This document shows positions 16,095 through 26,627 of a stretch of DNA of 64,000 nucleotides, piece after piece. Each line of letters opens with the position of its first letter. Positions within the stretch are counted from its first letter, which is position 1. The stretch lies in contig PHAT01000002.1 of NCBI GenBank assembly GCA_002840435.1, forward strand, positions 124,001 to 188,000. Direction: 5' to 3'. The notes beneath the pieces were generated by a model. The model had not been told where the DNA came from. It made no database searches and saw only the letters and a list, made by a program, of their open reading frames with translations. Origin of the DNA: Deltaproteobacteria bacterium HGW-Deltaproteobacteria-6. Lineage in GTDB: Bacteria > Desulfobacterota > Syntrophia > Syntrophales > Smithellaceae. Position numbers and translations under genes: made by a program.

Positions 16095-18356
16095 ATGAGC
16101 CCAGGTGTTTCCAGACTTAATCGTGTGATGCCGAAAATCAATACGCTGCTTTTATGGATGCTCATCAGCGCATGCCTGCTTGCGGCGGCTGACGCGCAGG
16201 CCGGGCCGGCTGCAGCGGACGGCCGTCCCCGCATCGGTCTGGTCTTAAGCGGCGGAGGGGCGCGCGGAATGGCCCATGTCGGTGTTATTCAGGTTCTGGA
16301 AGAAATGAAAATTCCCATTTTCTGCATTGCCGGAACCAGCATGGGAGCGATTGTCGGCGGACTTTATGCGGCCGGCATGTCACCTGCCGATATGGAAAAA
16401 TTTGTAACCAGTATGGAATGGAATGAGGCTTTCAAAGACAAGCCTCCTCCCAGCGACCTGGCCTTTCGCCGCAAGAGGGATGCAGCCGATTATCTGATTA
16501 ATTTTGACCTGGGTTACAAAGACGGCAAGCTAACCATACCCAAAGGCCTGCTTCAGGGACAGAATCTGAACCTGATATTAAAATCGCTGCTTTTCCATAC
16601 GGAGGGCATTAATGATTTTAGCAAACTGAATATTCCCTTCCGGGCCGTTGCCACGGATATTGAAACCGGTGATGCCGTCATTTTAGAAAAGGGAGAATTG
16701 GTCAAGGCTGTCCGCGCCAGCATGTCCATTCCCGGTGTTTTCGCCCCTGTGGAGATTGACGGCAGAATTCTGGTGGACGGCGGGGTTTCCAATAATTTGC
16801 CCATCGATATCGCCCGCCAGATGGGTGCGGATGTTGTGATTGTCGTCGATATCAGCACCGATCTGAGCCGCCGCGATCAACTGACGTCTTCAGTTGAAAT
16901 CACGGCGCAATTAACATCCATCATGATTCAGCGCAATACTTACGCTCAAATCCGCACGATGCGTGAGGATGATATTCTGATCCGGCCGGAGCTTCGCGAC
17001 ATTACCAGCGGCGATTTTTTCAGGGCCGTCGAAGCGGTTGCCACGGGCCGGAAAAAAGCTGAGACGATGAAGCCGCAGCTTGCCCGTCTGGCCGTCGAAG
17101 ACAGGGACTACCTTGCTTATCTGCAGATTCAAAGGAAAAAAATTCAGGAGATGCCGGTTATTGACGCTGTGGAAGTCGTCAATAAAACGTCGCTGCCCAC
17201 CGGCCTGATTGCGGCTCATATCCACATGAAGCCGGGTGAAAAACTGGATTTGAACGAGTTGAAACAAAATATCGACCGCATCTACGGCATCGATACATTT
17301 GAAAATGTGGATTTCCGACTGAGAAAGAAGGACAAAACCTCCGACCTAGTCATCGAACCCGTGGAAAAATCGTGGGGGCCGGATTATTTCCGTTTCGGCC
17401 TAGGTCTGGAGGACAACTTCAAAGGATCCAGCAATTACGGGTTGACCATGCAGTTTACGAAAACGGCCATCAACAGCCGGGCCGGTGAATGGCGCAATGA
17501 ACTGCGTATCGGAGAAACACCGCTCATTTTCACCGAGTTTTATCAACCGATTGATTATGCCCTGCATTATTTTGCCGCCGCCAACGTGCGATATGCCATA
17601 AGAAATATTAAAGAATACAATAAGGATGGCGAGGTTACTACGGAATACCGGGCTAACGCAATTCAGGGAGGCCTGGATGTCGGCCGCCAGTTCGGCAACT
17701 GGGGCGAATTGCGCCTGGGTCTTCGCCGGGAGTACGGCACGGTGAAAGTGCTGATCGGCAATCATCAGACGAGTGAGCAAGGCTCTTATGGCAGAGGCGG
17801 TGTTATCGCGTCCTTCGCTTACAGCACGTTGGATAATTATGTTTTACCTTTAAGTGGATCGGACGCCTATCTGATTTGGACCCATCATCTTTCGCAGCTG
17901 GGCTCCGACATCCAGAGCCAGACTCTGGGCGTCAAATGGATGAGTGCGTTTACCTGGAACAAATACACGTTTACGCCTTATATTGATATTCGCACGACGA
18001 TCGATAATGACGATCTGCCTGTCCAGGACACATTCCCGCTGGGCGGCTTTCTTAATCTGTCAGGGTATTCATCAAATGAAATCTACGGTCGCCATACAGG
18101 CCTGGCCTGCCTGGTGGCCTACCGGGAGATAGGCGCAGCCGGGCTGGGAGCGCTCAAAATGCCTCTCTATGTCGGCATGTCCGCGGAAACGGGGAATGTC
18201 TGGAATAAACGATCGGATATCAAATTTGAATCGTTGATTCTGGCGGGCAGTGTTTTTCTGGGAACAAAGACCTTTCTCGGACCGATTTATCTTGCCTATG
18301 GCCAGGCTCAGCGCGGTCACTCGTCCATTTATCTTTATCTCGGTAAACGCTTTTAA
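16095..18356 (+). CDS. Patatin-like phospholipase with POTRA and outer-membrane barrel (type Vd-like)
   Basis: The 753-residue protein has a signal peptide ending near DAQA, a patatin domain (about 45-310), one POTRA-like segment (about 350-425) and a C-terminal BamA/Omp85-like 16-strand barrel ending in Phe. The lipase site is complete: GGGARG oxyanion loop, GTSMG with Ser82, and DGG with Asp228. This order matches PlpD-type autotransporters, which display or release a phospholipase A1. A second possible start, ATG 16128, also gives a good signal peptide. It is followed 16 bases later by recQ, with no functional link evident. Confidence 0.9.
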   Translation: MSPGVSRLNRVMPKINTLLLWMLISACLLAAADAQAGPAAADGRPRIGLVLSGGGARGMAHVGVIQVLEEMKIPIFCIAGTSMGAIVGGLYAAGMSPADMEKFVTSMEWNEAFKDKPPPSDLAFRRKRDAADYLINFDLGYKDGKLTIPKGLLQGQNLNLILKSLLFHTEGINDFSKLNIPFRAVATDIETGDAVILEKGELVKAVRASMSIPGVFAPVEIDGRILVDGGVSNNLPIDIARQMGADVVIVVDISTDLSRRDQLTSSVEITAQLTSIMIQRNTYAQIRTMREDDILIRPELRDITSGDFFRAVEAVATGRKKAETMKPQLARLAVEDRDYLAYLQIQRKKIQEMPVIDAVEVVNKTSLPTGLIAAHIHMKPGEKLDLNELKQNIDRIYGIDTFENVDFRLRKKDKTSDLVIEPVEKSWGPDYFRFGLGLEDNFKGSSNYGLTMQFTKTAINSRAGEWRNELRIGETPLIFTEFYQPIDYALHYFAAANVRYAIRNIKEYNKDGEVTTEYRANAIQGGLDVGRQFGNWGELRLGLRREYGTVKVLIGNHQTSEQGSYGRGGVIASFAYSTLDNYVLPLSGSDAYLIWTHHLSQLGSDIQSQTLGVKWMSAFTWNKYTFTPYIDIRTTIDNDDLPVQDTFPLGGFLNLSGYSSNEIYGRHTGLACLVAYREIGAAGLGALKMPLYVGMSAETGNVWNKRSDIKFESLILAGSVFLGTKTFLGPIYLAYGQAQRGHSSIYLYLGKRF

Positions 18357-18372
18357 AAGGAAAAAATATGAA

Positions 18373-20202
18373 ATGGATTTTGCCCGGATGATGACCAAAC
18401 ACGACGCCTTAAAAAAATATTTCGGTTACGAGATATTCTATCCGCTGCAGTCGGAAATCATCGATCACGTTCGGGCCGGCAAAGACGCGCTGGTTTTGAT
18501 GCCGACCGGCGGGGGAAAATCGGTCTGCTTTCAGATTCCGGCGCTGATCACGGAAGGCACGGCCATCGTGATTTCGCCGCTGATTGCTTTAATGAAGGAT
18601 CAGGTGGATTCTCTGACCGCCAACGGCATTGCCGCGGCGTTTCTCAACAGCAGCCTGACCGACTCCGAGAGCGCGGAGATTACAGGTCAATGTCTGAAGG
18701 GCGGCATCAAGCTGCTTTATATTTCACCGGAGCGGCTGGCGGCTCCCTCAACCATCAGCCTTTTGCAAAAGCTCAGGCTTTCCCTTTTTGCTGTGGATGA
18801 GGCGCACTGCATTTCATCGTGGGGACATGATTTTCGTCCCGACTATTTGAAATTGTCTGTTTTACGGGAAAAGTTTCCGGCTGTTCCGCTCCTCGCGCTC
18901 ACCGCCACGGCCGACCGGGTGATCCGCAGGGACATCCTCCGCCAGCTTGCCATTCCCGAGGAGCATCAGTTCATCGCGTCCTTCGACCGGCCGAATTTAA
19001 GCCTCGCGGTGTATTCGGGGCAGAAGCGTCTCGATCAGATTCTCCGCTTTCTGGCCAAAAGAAAAAATCAGCCGGGAATTATTTATTGCCTCAGCCGCAA
19101 GACAACGGAACGCGTGGCCGGAAGGCTTCAGGACCGCGGTTATCAGGCGGCGTATTATCACGCCGGCATGGATAATGACGAACGCAGCAAGATTCAGGAC
19201 GGATTTATCCGCGACAAAATTCAGATCATCTGCGCCACCATCGCCTTTGGTCTGGGGATTGATAAATCTAATATCCGCTGGATCATTCATTACAGTCTGC
19301 CGAAAAATATTGAAAGCTATTATCAGGAAATCGGACGGGCCGGGCGCGACGGCGCCCCCGCCGACACCGTGTTGTTTTACAGCTACGCGGACGTCAAAAC
19401 CCATTATGAAATGCTCAAGGATTTGCCGCAGGACCGGCAGGACCTGCTTTCAGCCAAGCTCGACCGCATGAAGCGCTACGCGGAAGCGGACGTCTGCCGC
19501 CGTCGGATTCTGCTCAGTTATTTCAATGAACAGCCGCAGGGCGACTGCGGCAACTGCGATGTGTGCAAAAATCCGCCGAAAAAATTCGACGGCACGATCA
19601 TCGCCCAGAAGGCGCTGTCGGCTGTCGCCCGCTCGGGCGAAAAAATCAACATGACCACCCTGATCAATATTCTGCGCGGCTCGGCTAATCCGTTCATCAG
19701 AGAAAACGGCTACGACCGGATCAAAACATTCGGTGCCGGCCGCGATATCAAATACGGCGAATGGGCGGAATATATCTTTCAATTGCTGAATTCCGGCTTT
19801 GTTGATATTGCCTACGATGAAGGCTACGCGCTGAAATTAAACGACCTGAGCCGAAAAATTCTGAAGGCGGAAATGGATGTGCTCCTGACGCAGCCTCTGG
19901 AATTGGAAAAGAAGCTTTCAACCATCGCCGCGCCTCCCAAAAAACAAACCCCGGCCGACGGGCTTTTCGAGCGCCTACGCATGTTGAGAAAAACGCTCGC
20001 GGATGAAAATAATGTGCCGGCTTATGTTGTGTTTTCCGACAGAACGCTTCTGGAAATGGCCGATACGCGGCCGCAAGATGAAATCGAAATGCTGGGCGTG
20101 AGCGGCGTCGGGGAACATAAAATGAATAAATACGGAAAAATATTTCTCGAAGAGATCCGGCGCTACGCCCGTGAGGAAGACCGGGGGACGTCGATTAATT
20201 AA
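18373..20202 (+). CDS. recQ: ATP-dependent DNA helicase RecQ
   Basis: The 610-residue 3'-5' helicase has all expected parts: the Q-motif-like start, Walker A MPTGGGKS, DEAH box (AVDEAHC), the motif VI region QEIGRAGRDG, the zinc site with cysteines in DVCRRR and GDCGNCDVC, a winged-helix RQC region and a C-terminal HRDC domain (VFSDRTLLEMA). It works in recombination and replication-fork repair. ATG 18373 lies after AAAGGA; the frame extends upstream into the preceding gene, but no better start is present. It probably shares a transcript with the patatin gene. Confidence 0.96.
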   Translation: MDFARMMTKHDALKKYFGYEIFYPLQSEIIDHVRAGKDALVLMPTGGGKSVCFQIPALITEGTAIVISPLIALMKDQVDSLTANGIAAAFLNSSLTDSESAEITGQCLKGGIKLLYISPERLAAPSTISLLQKLRLSLFAVDEAHCISSWGHDFRPDYLKLSVLREKFPAVPLLALTATADRVIRRDILRQLAIPEEHQFIASFDRPNLSLAVYSGQKRLDQILRFLAKRKNQPGIIYCLSRKTTERVAGRLQDRGYQAAYYHAGMDNDERSKIQDGFIRDKIQIICATIAFGLGIDKSNIRWIIHYSLPKNIESYYQEIGRAGRDGAPADTVLFYSYADVKTHYEMLKDLPQDRQDLLSAKLDRMKRYAEADVCRRRILLSYFNEQPQGDCGNCDVCKNPPKKFDGTIIAQKALSAVARSGEKINMTTLINILRGSANPFIRENGYDRIKTFGAGRDIKYGEWAEYIFQLLNSGFVDIAYDEGYALKLNDLSRKILKAEMDVLLTQPLELEKKLSTIAAPPKKQTPADGLFERLRMLRKTLADENNVPAYVVFSDRTLLEMADTRPQDEIEMLGVSGVGEHKMNKYGKIFLEEIRRYAREEDRGTSIN

Positions 20203-20262
20203 ATCAGCCGTGGCGGGAACAATTATTTTTTTAACGGATATTTAAATTAAATGAGGTGGGTT

Positions 20263-23200
20263 ATGCTAAAATCATCGACAGGTAGATCGTCAGTTCTGCT
20301 CGCTGTTTTAATATTTATTATCGCGCCGTTTTCTCTTTTCGCCCAGGAAAGTGCCTCGCTTGGCGTCCAGGTGCGAAGCATGCCTGAGGCTGAGATACAG
20401 GCCCGGGCTATGGCCGCTTTCGGCGGACGCAGAGCGGCAACAATGACCGGACTGATTGTTGTCAGCGTAACCAAAGACAGTCCCGCCGAAAAAATGGGTT
20501 TGAAAAACGGTGACCGAATCCTGAGCGCCGGTGGCAGAAAACTTATCCATGTCGCGGATCTGGCTAATTATGTTGCGGAAAGCAGACCGGGGCAAAGCAT
20601 TTTTCTGGATGTATTACGCGACGGGCAAAAAATATTTTTGAACGGGAAATTGGGAGCGATGCCGCAAACGGCAAAAGCCGCAGTGGATAGAGTGCCGCTG
20701 ACTAAAATATCCGACGACACCGAGATAATCGTGCAAAAGGGTAATACTTCGGGCGTCAGCCATGTTATTTTTTCACCGTCAGGTAAATTCCTTCTTTCCA
20801 GTGCCGTAGCCAAAACTCTCAACCTCTGGGATGTGGAGACAGGCAAAGAAATCAGATCATTTTCCGATGAGGATGACAATATCAATGTTTTTGCTTTTTC
20901 CCGTGACGAATCATTCTTCGTGACCGGCAGCTGGAAGGGGCTTGTAAAAATGCGCAATCTGGAAACAGGGGCAACACTCTGGACGGTCAAAGGTCACTCT
21001 GATTATATTCAAAGAGCCGTTTTTTCCGCGGACGGTAAAATCGTCGTGACGGGAAGCTCTGATAAAACAATCAAAATCTGGGATGCGGCAACAGGAGGGG
21101 AAATTCGCACTCTTGCGGGCAACGCTGAAGCAGTCACCGGTTTGGCTTTTTCTCCCGATGATAAAAATATTCTGTCTGCCTCCAAAGACGGAGTCATCAG
21201 GCTCTGGGATACGGCAACAGGCCGTGAAATCAGAACCTTTGCCGGCAAACCGGGTTGGATAAAGGCCGTTGCTCTTTCACCAGACGGCAAATATGTCATG
21301 GCGGGCAATGAAAAAACCGACATTGTGGTCTGGGAAACGGACACCGGCCGTGAAGTCAAATCATTTTCGATTAAACCGGATGAGGTATCGCGGGTGGTAT
21401 TTTCGCCGGACACCCGCCGGGTATTGACGGTCGGCACGGATCGCGTCTTCCACCTTTGGGATGTATTGGCCGCCCGGGAAATTTTAAACTTCACCGGTCA
21501 TTCAATTCTTATTTCGGACACCTCATTTTCCCGGGACGGCAAATATATTGTTTCCGGCAGCGAGGACCGCACGATTAAAATCTGGGATGCGGCAACGGGG
21601 ATACAGCTGAAGACCCTCAGCGGCAAGGCTTCCTGGGTTTATGATGCGTCATTTTCACCCGCTGGCAAGCAGGTGCTGTCCGTCAGCGAAGACCGAAGCG
21701 TTAAACTCTGGGACATGGAGACAGGCAGGCAGACATCCGCCTTTCGCTTCCGGTGGACGATGGATTCCAAAGAAGAAAAGGAACGTTATGAATACTTGAA
21801 AAGCATCGTAAAGACGGCAATGTATTCCCGTGACGGCCATCGCGTGCTGTCGCGCGCCGAAGGTGAAAAAGGGGCCATTATTATCTGGAATGCCGCGGAT
21901 GGAAAAGTGACGAAATTTTTCATTGACCGGAAATTTCTTCTTGGAAAGAACGCTTTACAATTTTCTCCCGACGAAAAATTAATTATCTCGGGCGGCGGTG
22001 ACAAATTAGTTAAGATCTGGGATGTCGCTTCAGGAAAGGAGTTAAAGCGATTTGCCGGACATGAAGGCGACATTAACGCCGTCTCTTTTTCACCGGACGG
22101 CCAATACGCTCTCTCGACGGGCGGACAAGTATGGAGCCATAAGGACGGCGTCATCAGACTGTGGGATGTGGCGACCGGAAAAGAAATAAGAAAATTTGCA
22201 GGCCACACAGGCGCGGTATGGTCTGCCGCTTTTTCGCCGGATGGCAAACAAATCGTATCGGGCAGCTCTGATCGAACAATCCGTCTGTGGGATACCGCTG
22301 CCGGTAGAGAGATTAAAATGTTTTCCGGTCATACCGGAGGCGTCAGTTCGGTTGTCTTCTCCAGGGAGGGTAAAATGATATTGTCCTCCTGCGGGGATTA
22401 TTCAATCAAGCTCTGGGATGTCGCCTCGGGGAAGGAAATCAGGACATTTTCCGGCCATACGGCATGGGTTAACAGGGCTTTATTTTCTCCCGATGGAAAG
22501 AAAATCATATCGGCCGGTTTTGATGCAACAACCCGGATCTGGGATGTTGCATCAGGCAGCGAACTGGCAAAATTTATCGGTTTTCAGGACGGCGAATGGG
22601 TCGTCATCACGCCTGAAGGCTATTACAATTCTTCGCCCAATGGTCATAAACACTTGAGTTTGCGTATGGGGAACAGCATCTTCGGCATCGATCAGTTTTA
22701 TGATGTGTTTTATCGGCCGGATATTGTAGCCGCAAAGTTGAGAGGTGAAAACGTCAGCCAGCTGATCACGCTGACGATTGCTGAAGCTGTGAAAAATCCT
22801 CCTCCGGAAGTTCAATTTGCCGACGCGGGTCTGCCGGACAACGAACCGCGCGTCAAGGTTTGCTATCAGATAAACAATACGGGCGGAGGCATCGGCGAAG
22901 TGCGGGTATTTCATAACGGCAAGCTGGTTCAATCAGACGGCTTTTACCGGGATACCGCTAAAACAGCCCAAAAGATGCAGGTGGCCTCTTTAGACAGCAA
23001 GGCGATATACGCGGAAATGCGCAGTATCAAAATAAAGGAAAAAACAAAACAAAGCCCGGTTAAAAGCAACCCGAAAGGTAATTTTTACGAATCCTGCCGT
23101 GAAATTGAAGTTGTGCCCGACGAGAATGAAATCAGCGTCACGGCCTTTAACGGCAATAACACCGTGCAAAGCAGAATGAAACAGATCAGTTTTCGTTCAT

Positions 23201-23958
23201 CGCTGCCAAAGCAGGAGCCTCACCTTTATCTGATCGCCGTGGGCATCGATGATTACAAAGACCGGAGCATTAACCTGAAATACGCCCGCAAGGATGCAAA
23301 CGATATAAGCAGTATGATCGTCAGGCAGTCCGCCGGTTTGTATCGGCCCGAAAATATTCATGCGGAGCTTCTGGCCGATCGTGACGCGACAAAAACAAGG
23401 ATCATCGGCAAAATTGATGAGATGGCGCGCCTGATCAAACCCGGCGACGGCTTTATATTATTTGTGGCCGGGCACGGTGTGCTGCTGCAAAATCAGTATT
23501 ACATGCTGACGCATGACTATCAGGGTGATTTAAACGATGCGGGCCTGATCAGTTCCAATGAAATTGTCGAGATGTCCAAGAAGATAAAATCTCTGAATCA
23601 ACTTCTGATTTTCGATACCTGCCATGCCGGCGGGGTTGATTACATTGTCAGCGGCCTGTATGATGCCCGCATCTCTGTTCTGGCGAAAAAAATGGGTCTT
23701 CATATCTACGCTTCAGCAAACGACAAACAGTCAGCGCTGGACGGCTATAAAGGAAACGGTCTTTTTACTCACGTCTTGCTGGGCGGATTGAACAACAACA
23801 GGGAAGCCGACAGGAACAAGGACGGGAAAGTCACGGTAGTGGGGCTGGGCGACTATTCAAAGATTAAAACCGCGGAAATATCCAAACAGATCGGCCATGA
23901 GCAGATACCGCTTATTATCAACTTTGGCAAGGACAGCCCGATATATAAATTGCAGTGA
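20263..23958 (+). CDS. Exported PDZ, 14x WD40 and caspase-like peptidase protein
   Basis: The 1231-residue protein begins with a signal peptide (cleavage near LFAQ). A PDZ domain (about 55-130) contains SVTKDSPAEKMGLKNGDRI. I count 14 WD40 repeats (about 160-770), enough for two seven-bladed propellers; most end in IWD or LWD. A linker with EWVVITPEGYYN follows, then a caspase (C14) domain from about 985 with His1071 in VAGHGV and Cys1120 in FDTCHAGG. ATG 20263 has GAGG six bases upstream and is preferred to 20251. WD40-caspase proteins are usually cytoplasmic; export plus PDZ is unusual. Proteolytic activity and target are inferred. Confidence 0.9.
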   Translation: MLKSSTGRSSVLLAVLIFIIAPFSLFAQESASLGVQVRSMPEAEIQARAMAAFGGRRAATMTGLIVVSVTKDSPAEKMGLKNGDRILSAGGRKLIHVADLANYVAESRPGQSIFLDVLRDGQKIFLNGKLGAMPQTAKAAVDRVPLTKISDDTEIIVQKGNTSGVSHVIFSPSGKFLLSSAVAKTLNLWDVETGKEIRSFSDEDDNINVFAFSRDESFFVTGSWKGLVKMRNLETGATLWTVKGHSDYIQRAVFSADGKIVVTGSSDKTIKIWDAATGGEIRTLAGNAEAVTGLAFSPDDKNILSASKDGVIRLWDTATGREIRTFAGKPGWIKAVALSPDGKYVMAGNEKTDIVVWETDTGREVKSFSIKPDEVSRVVFSPDTRRVLTVGTDRVFHLWDVLAAREILNFTGHSILISDTSFSRDGKYIVSGSEDRTIKIWDAATGIQLKTLSGKASWVYDASFSPAGKQVLSVSEDRSVKLWDMETGRQTSAFRFRWTMDSKEEKERYEYLKSIVKTAMYSRDGHRVLSRAEGEKGAIIIWNAADGKVTKFFIDRKFLLGKNALQFSPDEKLIISGGGDKLVKIWDVASGKELKRFAGHEGDINAVSFSPDGQYALSTGGQVWSHKDGVIRLWDVATGKEIRKFAGHTGAVWSAAFSPDGKQIVSGSSDRTIRLWDTAAGREIKMFSGHTGGVSSVVFSREGKMILSSCGDYSIKLWDVASGKEIRTFSGHTAWVNRALFSPDGKKIISAGFDATTRIWDVASGSELAKFIGFQDGEWVVITPEGYYNSSPNGHKHLSLRMGNSIFGIDQFYDVFYRPDIVAAKLRGENVSQLITLTIAEAVKNPPPEVQFADAGLPDNEPRVKVCYQINNTGGGIGEVRVFHNGKLVQSDGFYRDTAKTAQKMQVASLDSKAIYAEMRSIKIKEKTKQSPVKSNPKGNFYESCREIEVVPDENEISVTAFNGNNTVQSRMKQISFRSSLPKQEPHLYLIAVGIDDYKDRSINLKYARKDANDISSMIVRQSAGLYRPENIHAELLADRDATKTRIIGKIDEMARLIKPGDGFILFVAGHGVLLQNQYYMLTHDYQGDLNDAGLISSNEIVEMSKKIKSLNQLLIFDTCHAGGVDYIVSGLYDARISVLAKKMGLHIYASANDKQSALDGYKGNGLFTHVLLGGLNNNREADRNKDGKVTVVGLGDYSKIKTAEISKQIGHEQIPLIINFGKDSPIYKLQ

Positions 23959-24028
23959 ATCTTTCCATGGGTGATCGATCAGGACTATTCATCAAAGTGA
24001 GCCGGAATATTTTATGGCCGTCGTAATG

Positions 24029-24064
24029 ACAACCCCCTTAAGGCATCTGCCTTAAGGGGGTTGT
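24029..24064 (+). terminator. Strong intrinsic terminator
   Basis: A 16-base perfect stem (24029-24044 with 24049-24064) contains CCCCCTTAAGGC and GCCTTAAGGGGG around a four-base ATCT loop; T-rich sequence follows. It ends the caspase-protein transcript and separates it from the VIT/VWA gene. Confidence 0.85.
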
Positions 24065-24275
24065 TTGCATGTATTTGATAGGGAATATTATTATTAATGC
24101 CGCGTTTTGGTCCTGAAGCCCGTAAACCTCCGTCTTTTCGCTTTTGCCGCGATGAACCATTAAAAACGTTGAACAAAATATGGAAATATAAAAATCCGGG
24201 AACTTTTTCAGCTGTTCCTTTGTCTAAATTTCAAAATCTCGAAAATTGCGGTTAATTTTACAAAGGAGGCAGCAG

Positions 24276-26606
24276 ATGAGAAAAGTTAAACATGGATTGC
24301 TTGTTTTAATGGCTTTGGGTTTTGTGTTGATCTGGTCACAGGCGTTTGGTCAGCCGGGAGAATCGGATGACCGGACATTATCCCCGTATTTCTTTGTTAA
24401 CAGTGACAACCCGGATACGGACCGTTTGCCCCTGAAATCCACGCGGGCGTCGGTCAATATTTCCGGGGTCATTGCCGATGTTCTGGTGACGCAGGTGTAT
24501 AAAAACGACGGTAAAAAACCGCTGGAGGCCGTCTATGTTTTTCCGGCTTCCACGAGGGCCGCCGTTTATGCCATGAAGATGACCGTCGGCAAAAGGGTGG
24601 TTGAGGCAAAAATCAAAAAACGCGACGAGGCGCGCCGCGAATATGAACAGGCGCGCGACGCGGGAAAGAACGCCTCGCTTCTGGAACAGCAGAGACCTAA
24701 TGTTTTTCAGATGAACGTCGCCAATATCATGCCCGGCGATGAAATCAAAGTGGAGCTCCGATACACGGAGCTGCTGGTTCCGACGGATCGCATCTACGAA
24801 TTTGTTTATCCCGCCGTTGTGGGGCCGCGCTATTCCAATGCAAAAGCGGGCAGTGTGCCACCCTCCGAGTTCTGGGTGGAAAATCCCTATCTGCGCCAGG
24901 GCGAACTCCCCTCAACCACGTTTGACATGACCGCAACCATCAACGCCGGGATGCCCGTTAAAGATCTAACCTGCTCATCCCATAAAGTAAGCACGGCTTA
25001 TGAGAGCGCGTCAAAGGCGAAGGTGTCATTGGATAAGTCCGAAGCCCATGGAGGAAACCGGGACTATGTTCTGCGATACCGGTTGGACGGGAATAAAATT
25101 CAAACAGGGCTTTTGCTGAGCCACGGAGAGAAAGAAAATTTCTTTGTCCTCATGATGCAGCCGCCGAAAAGGGTCACGAGCGCGAATATTCCGGGGCGTG
25201 AGTATATCTTCATTGTGGATGTCTCCGGTTCGATGCATGGGTTTCCGCTTTCCATTTCCAAAAAGCTTCTGTCCAATCTGATCGGCAATCTGCGGGAAAC
25301 GGACAAATTCAATGTTCTGCTGTTTTCCGGCGGCAATTCTGTCATGGCCGAAGCATCTCTGCCGGCAACATCCGCCAATATTCAAAGAGCTATTTCGCTG
25401 ATTGACCGCCAGCAGGGCGGCGGCGGAACGGAGTTGCTGCCCGCGCTTAAGCGCGCCCTGTCGCTCAAAAAAGAGGATGGTTTTGCCCGAAGTGTGATTA
25501 TTGTCACGGACGGTTATGTGAGCGTGGAAGAAGAAGCCTTCGACCTGATCCGCAATAACCTGGATCATGCCAATATGTTTGCCTTTGGCATCGGTTCCAG
25601 CGTCAACCGGCACATTATCGAAGGCATGGCGCATGTCGGCATGGGCGAACCGTTTATCATCACCAAACCGGATGCGGCCCAGGGGCAGGCCGAACGGTTT
25701 CGTAAAATGGTTCAGTCCCCCGTGCTGACAGAGGTGAAAGTCGGTTTCCAGGGGTTTGATGTTTATGATGTGGAGCCCGTTTCCATTCCCGATGTGCTGG
25801 CCCAGCGGCCGGTTCTGGTGTTCGGTAAATGGCGCGGCAAGCCGCAGGGATCGATCCAATTAACCGGCATAACCGGGGATGGCAAATATTCAGAGGCAAT
25901 CTCTGCTTCGGATTACAAACCGTCTAAAGACAATGCCGCCCTCAAATATCTCTGGGCGCGGCATCGCATCACGATTTTGTCCGACTACAACAAGCTGCGC
26001 AATGACGGCAAGCGCGTGCAGGAAGTCACCGAACTGGGGCTGAACTACAATATGCTGACGGCTTATACCTCGTTTGTAGCAGTGGACAACGACGTGCGGA
26101 ATCCGGACGGCAGGCTCACAACCGTCCGGCAGCCCCTGCCGCTGCCTGACGGCGTGTCGGACCATGCGGTTGGCGGCCATGGCAATTATGCCGCGTCTCC
26201 CGCCCTGTATAAAAGCCGGGAGATGAGCGGCAAGGCGGAAAACCGTTTGGCCATGGACAAGCCGGCTCTGCACGACATTCAGTCTCCGCAGAAAAAAGAC
26301 AAGGAAAAGAAGATCATTCTTGTCGATGCGGTTGCCGGGAAGGGGCTGGAGAAAGATGAAATTCTGAAAGTTGTCCGGAGCAATTTAAATGAACTTGAAA
26401 AGTGCCTGACGGGTAAAAATTTATCCGGATTAATTAAACTTGATCTGACGATCAATACGGACGGAACGGTTAATACCGCTGAGATTGCCGCGGTAATAAA
26501 AGATGCAAAACTGCGCCAGTGCATTATTGATCGTCTCCTGCAATGGCGCTTCCCGTCAACGGCAAAAGGCCGGGTGGTGAAGGCGACGATCACTCTCAAA
26601 ATTTGA
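24276..26606 (+). CDS. Exported VIT and von Willebrand A domain protein with AgmX-like C-terminus
   Basis: The 776-residue protein has a signal peptide (cleavage near QAFG), a VIT domain (about 35-170), a VWA domain from about 308 with intact metal-ion site DVSGS beginning at Asp315, and a C-terminal AgmX/PglI-type domain (about 690-776) with two cysteines (KCLTG, QCIID) and LQWRFPS. ATG 24276 has AAAGGAGG upstream. VIT/VWA proteins of this type mediate adhesion or assembly outside the inner membrane; the C-terminal domain is seen in motility and envelope machinery. The gene follows the caspase gene but has its own terminator-separated unit. Confidence 0.88.
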   Translation: MRKVKHGLLVLMALGFVLIWSQAFGQPGESDDRTLSPYFFVNSDNPDTDRLPLKSTRASVNISGVIADVLVTQVYKNDGKKPLEAVYVFPASTRAAVYAMKMTVGKRVVEAKIKKRDEARREYEQARDAGKNASLLEQQRPNVFQMNVANIMPGDEIKVELRYTELLVPTDRIYEFVYPAVVGPRYSNAKAGSVPPSEFWVENPYLRQGELPSTTFDMTATINAGMPVKDLTCSSHKVSTAYESASKAKVSLDKSEAHGGNRDYVLRYRLDGNKIQTGLLLSHGEKENFFVLMMQPPKRVTSANIPGREYIFIVDVSGSMHGFPLSISKKLLSNLIGNLRETDKFNVLLFSGGNSVMAEASLPATSANIQRAISLIDRQQGGGGTELLPALKRALSLKKEDGFARSVIIVTDGYVSVEEEAFDLIRNNLDHANMFAFGIGSSVNRHIIEGMAHVGMGEPFIITKPDAAQGQAERFRKMVQSPVLTEVKVGFQGFDVYDVEPVSIPDVLAQRPVLVFGKWRGKPQGSIQLTGITGDGKYSEAISASDYKPSKDNAALKYLWARHRITILSDYNKLRNDGKRVQEVTELGLNYNMLTAYTSFVAVDNDVRNPDGRLTTVRQPLPLPDGVSDHAVGGHGNYAASPALYKSREMSGKAENRLAMDKPALHDIQSPQKKDKEKKIILVDAVAGKGLEKDEILKVVRSNLNELEKCLTGKNLSGLIKLDLTINTDGTVNTAEIAAVIKDAKLRQCIIDRLLQWRFPSTAKGRVVKATITLKI

Positions 26607-26627
26607 TGCGGGTGTTTGCAAAAAAAA

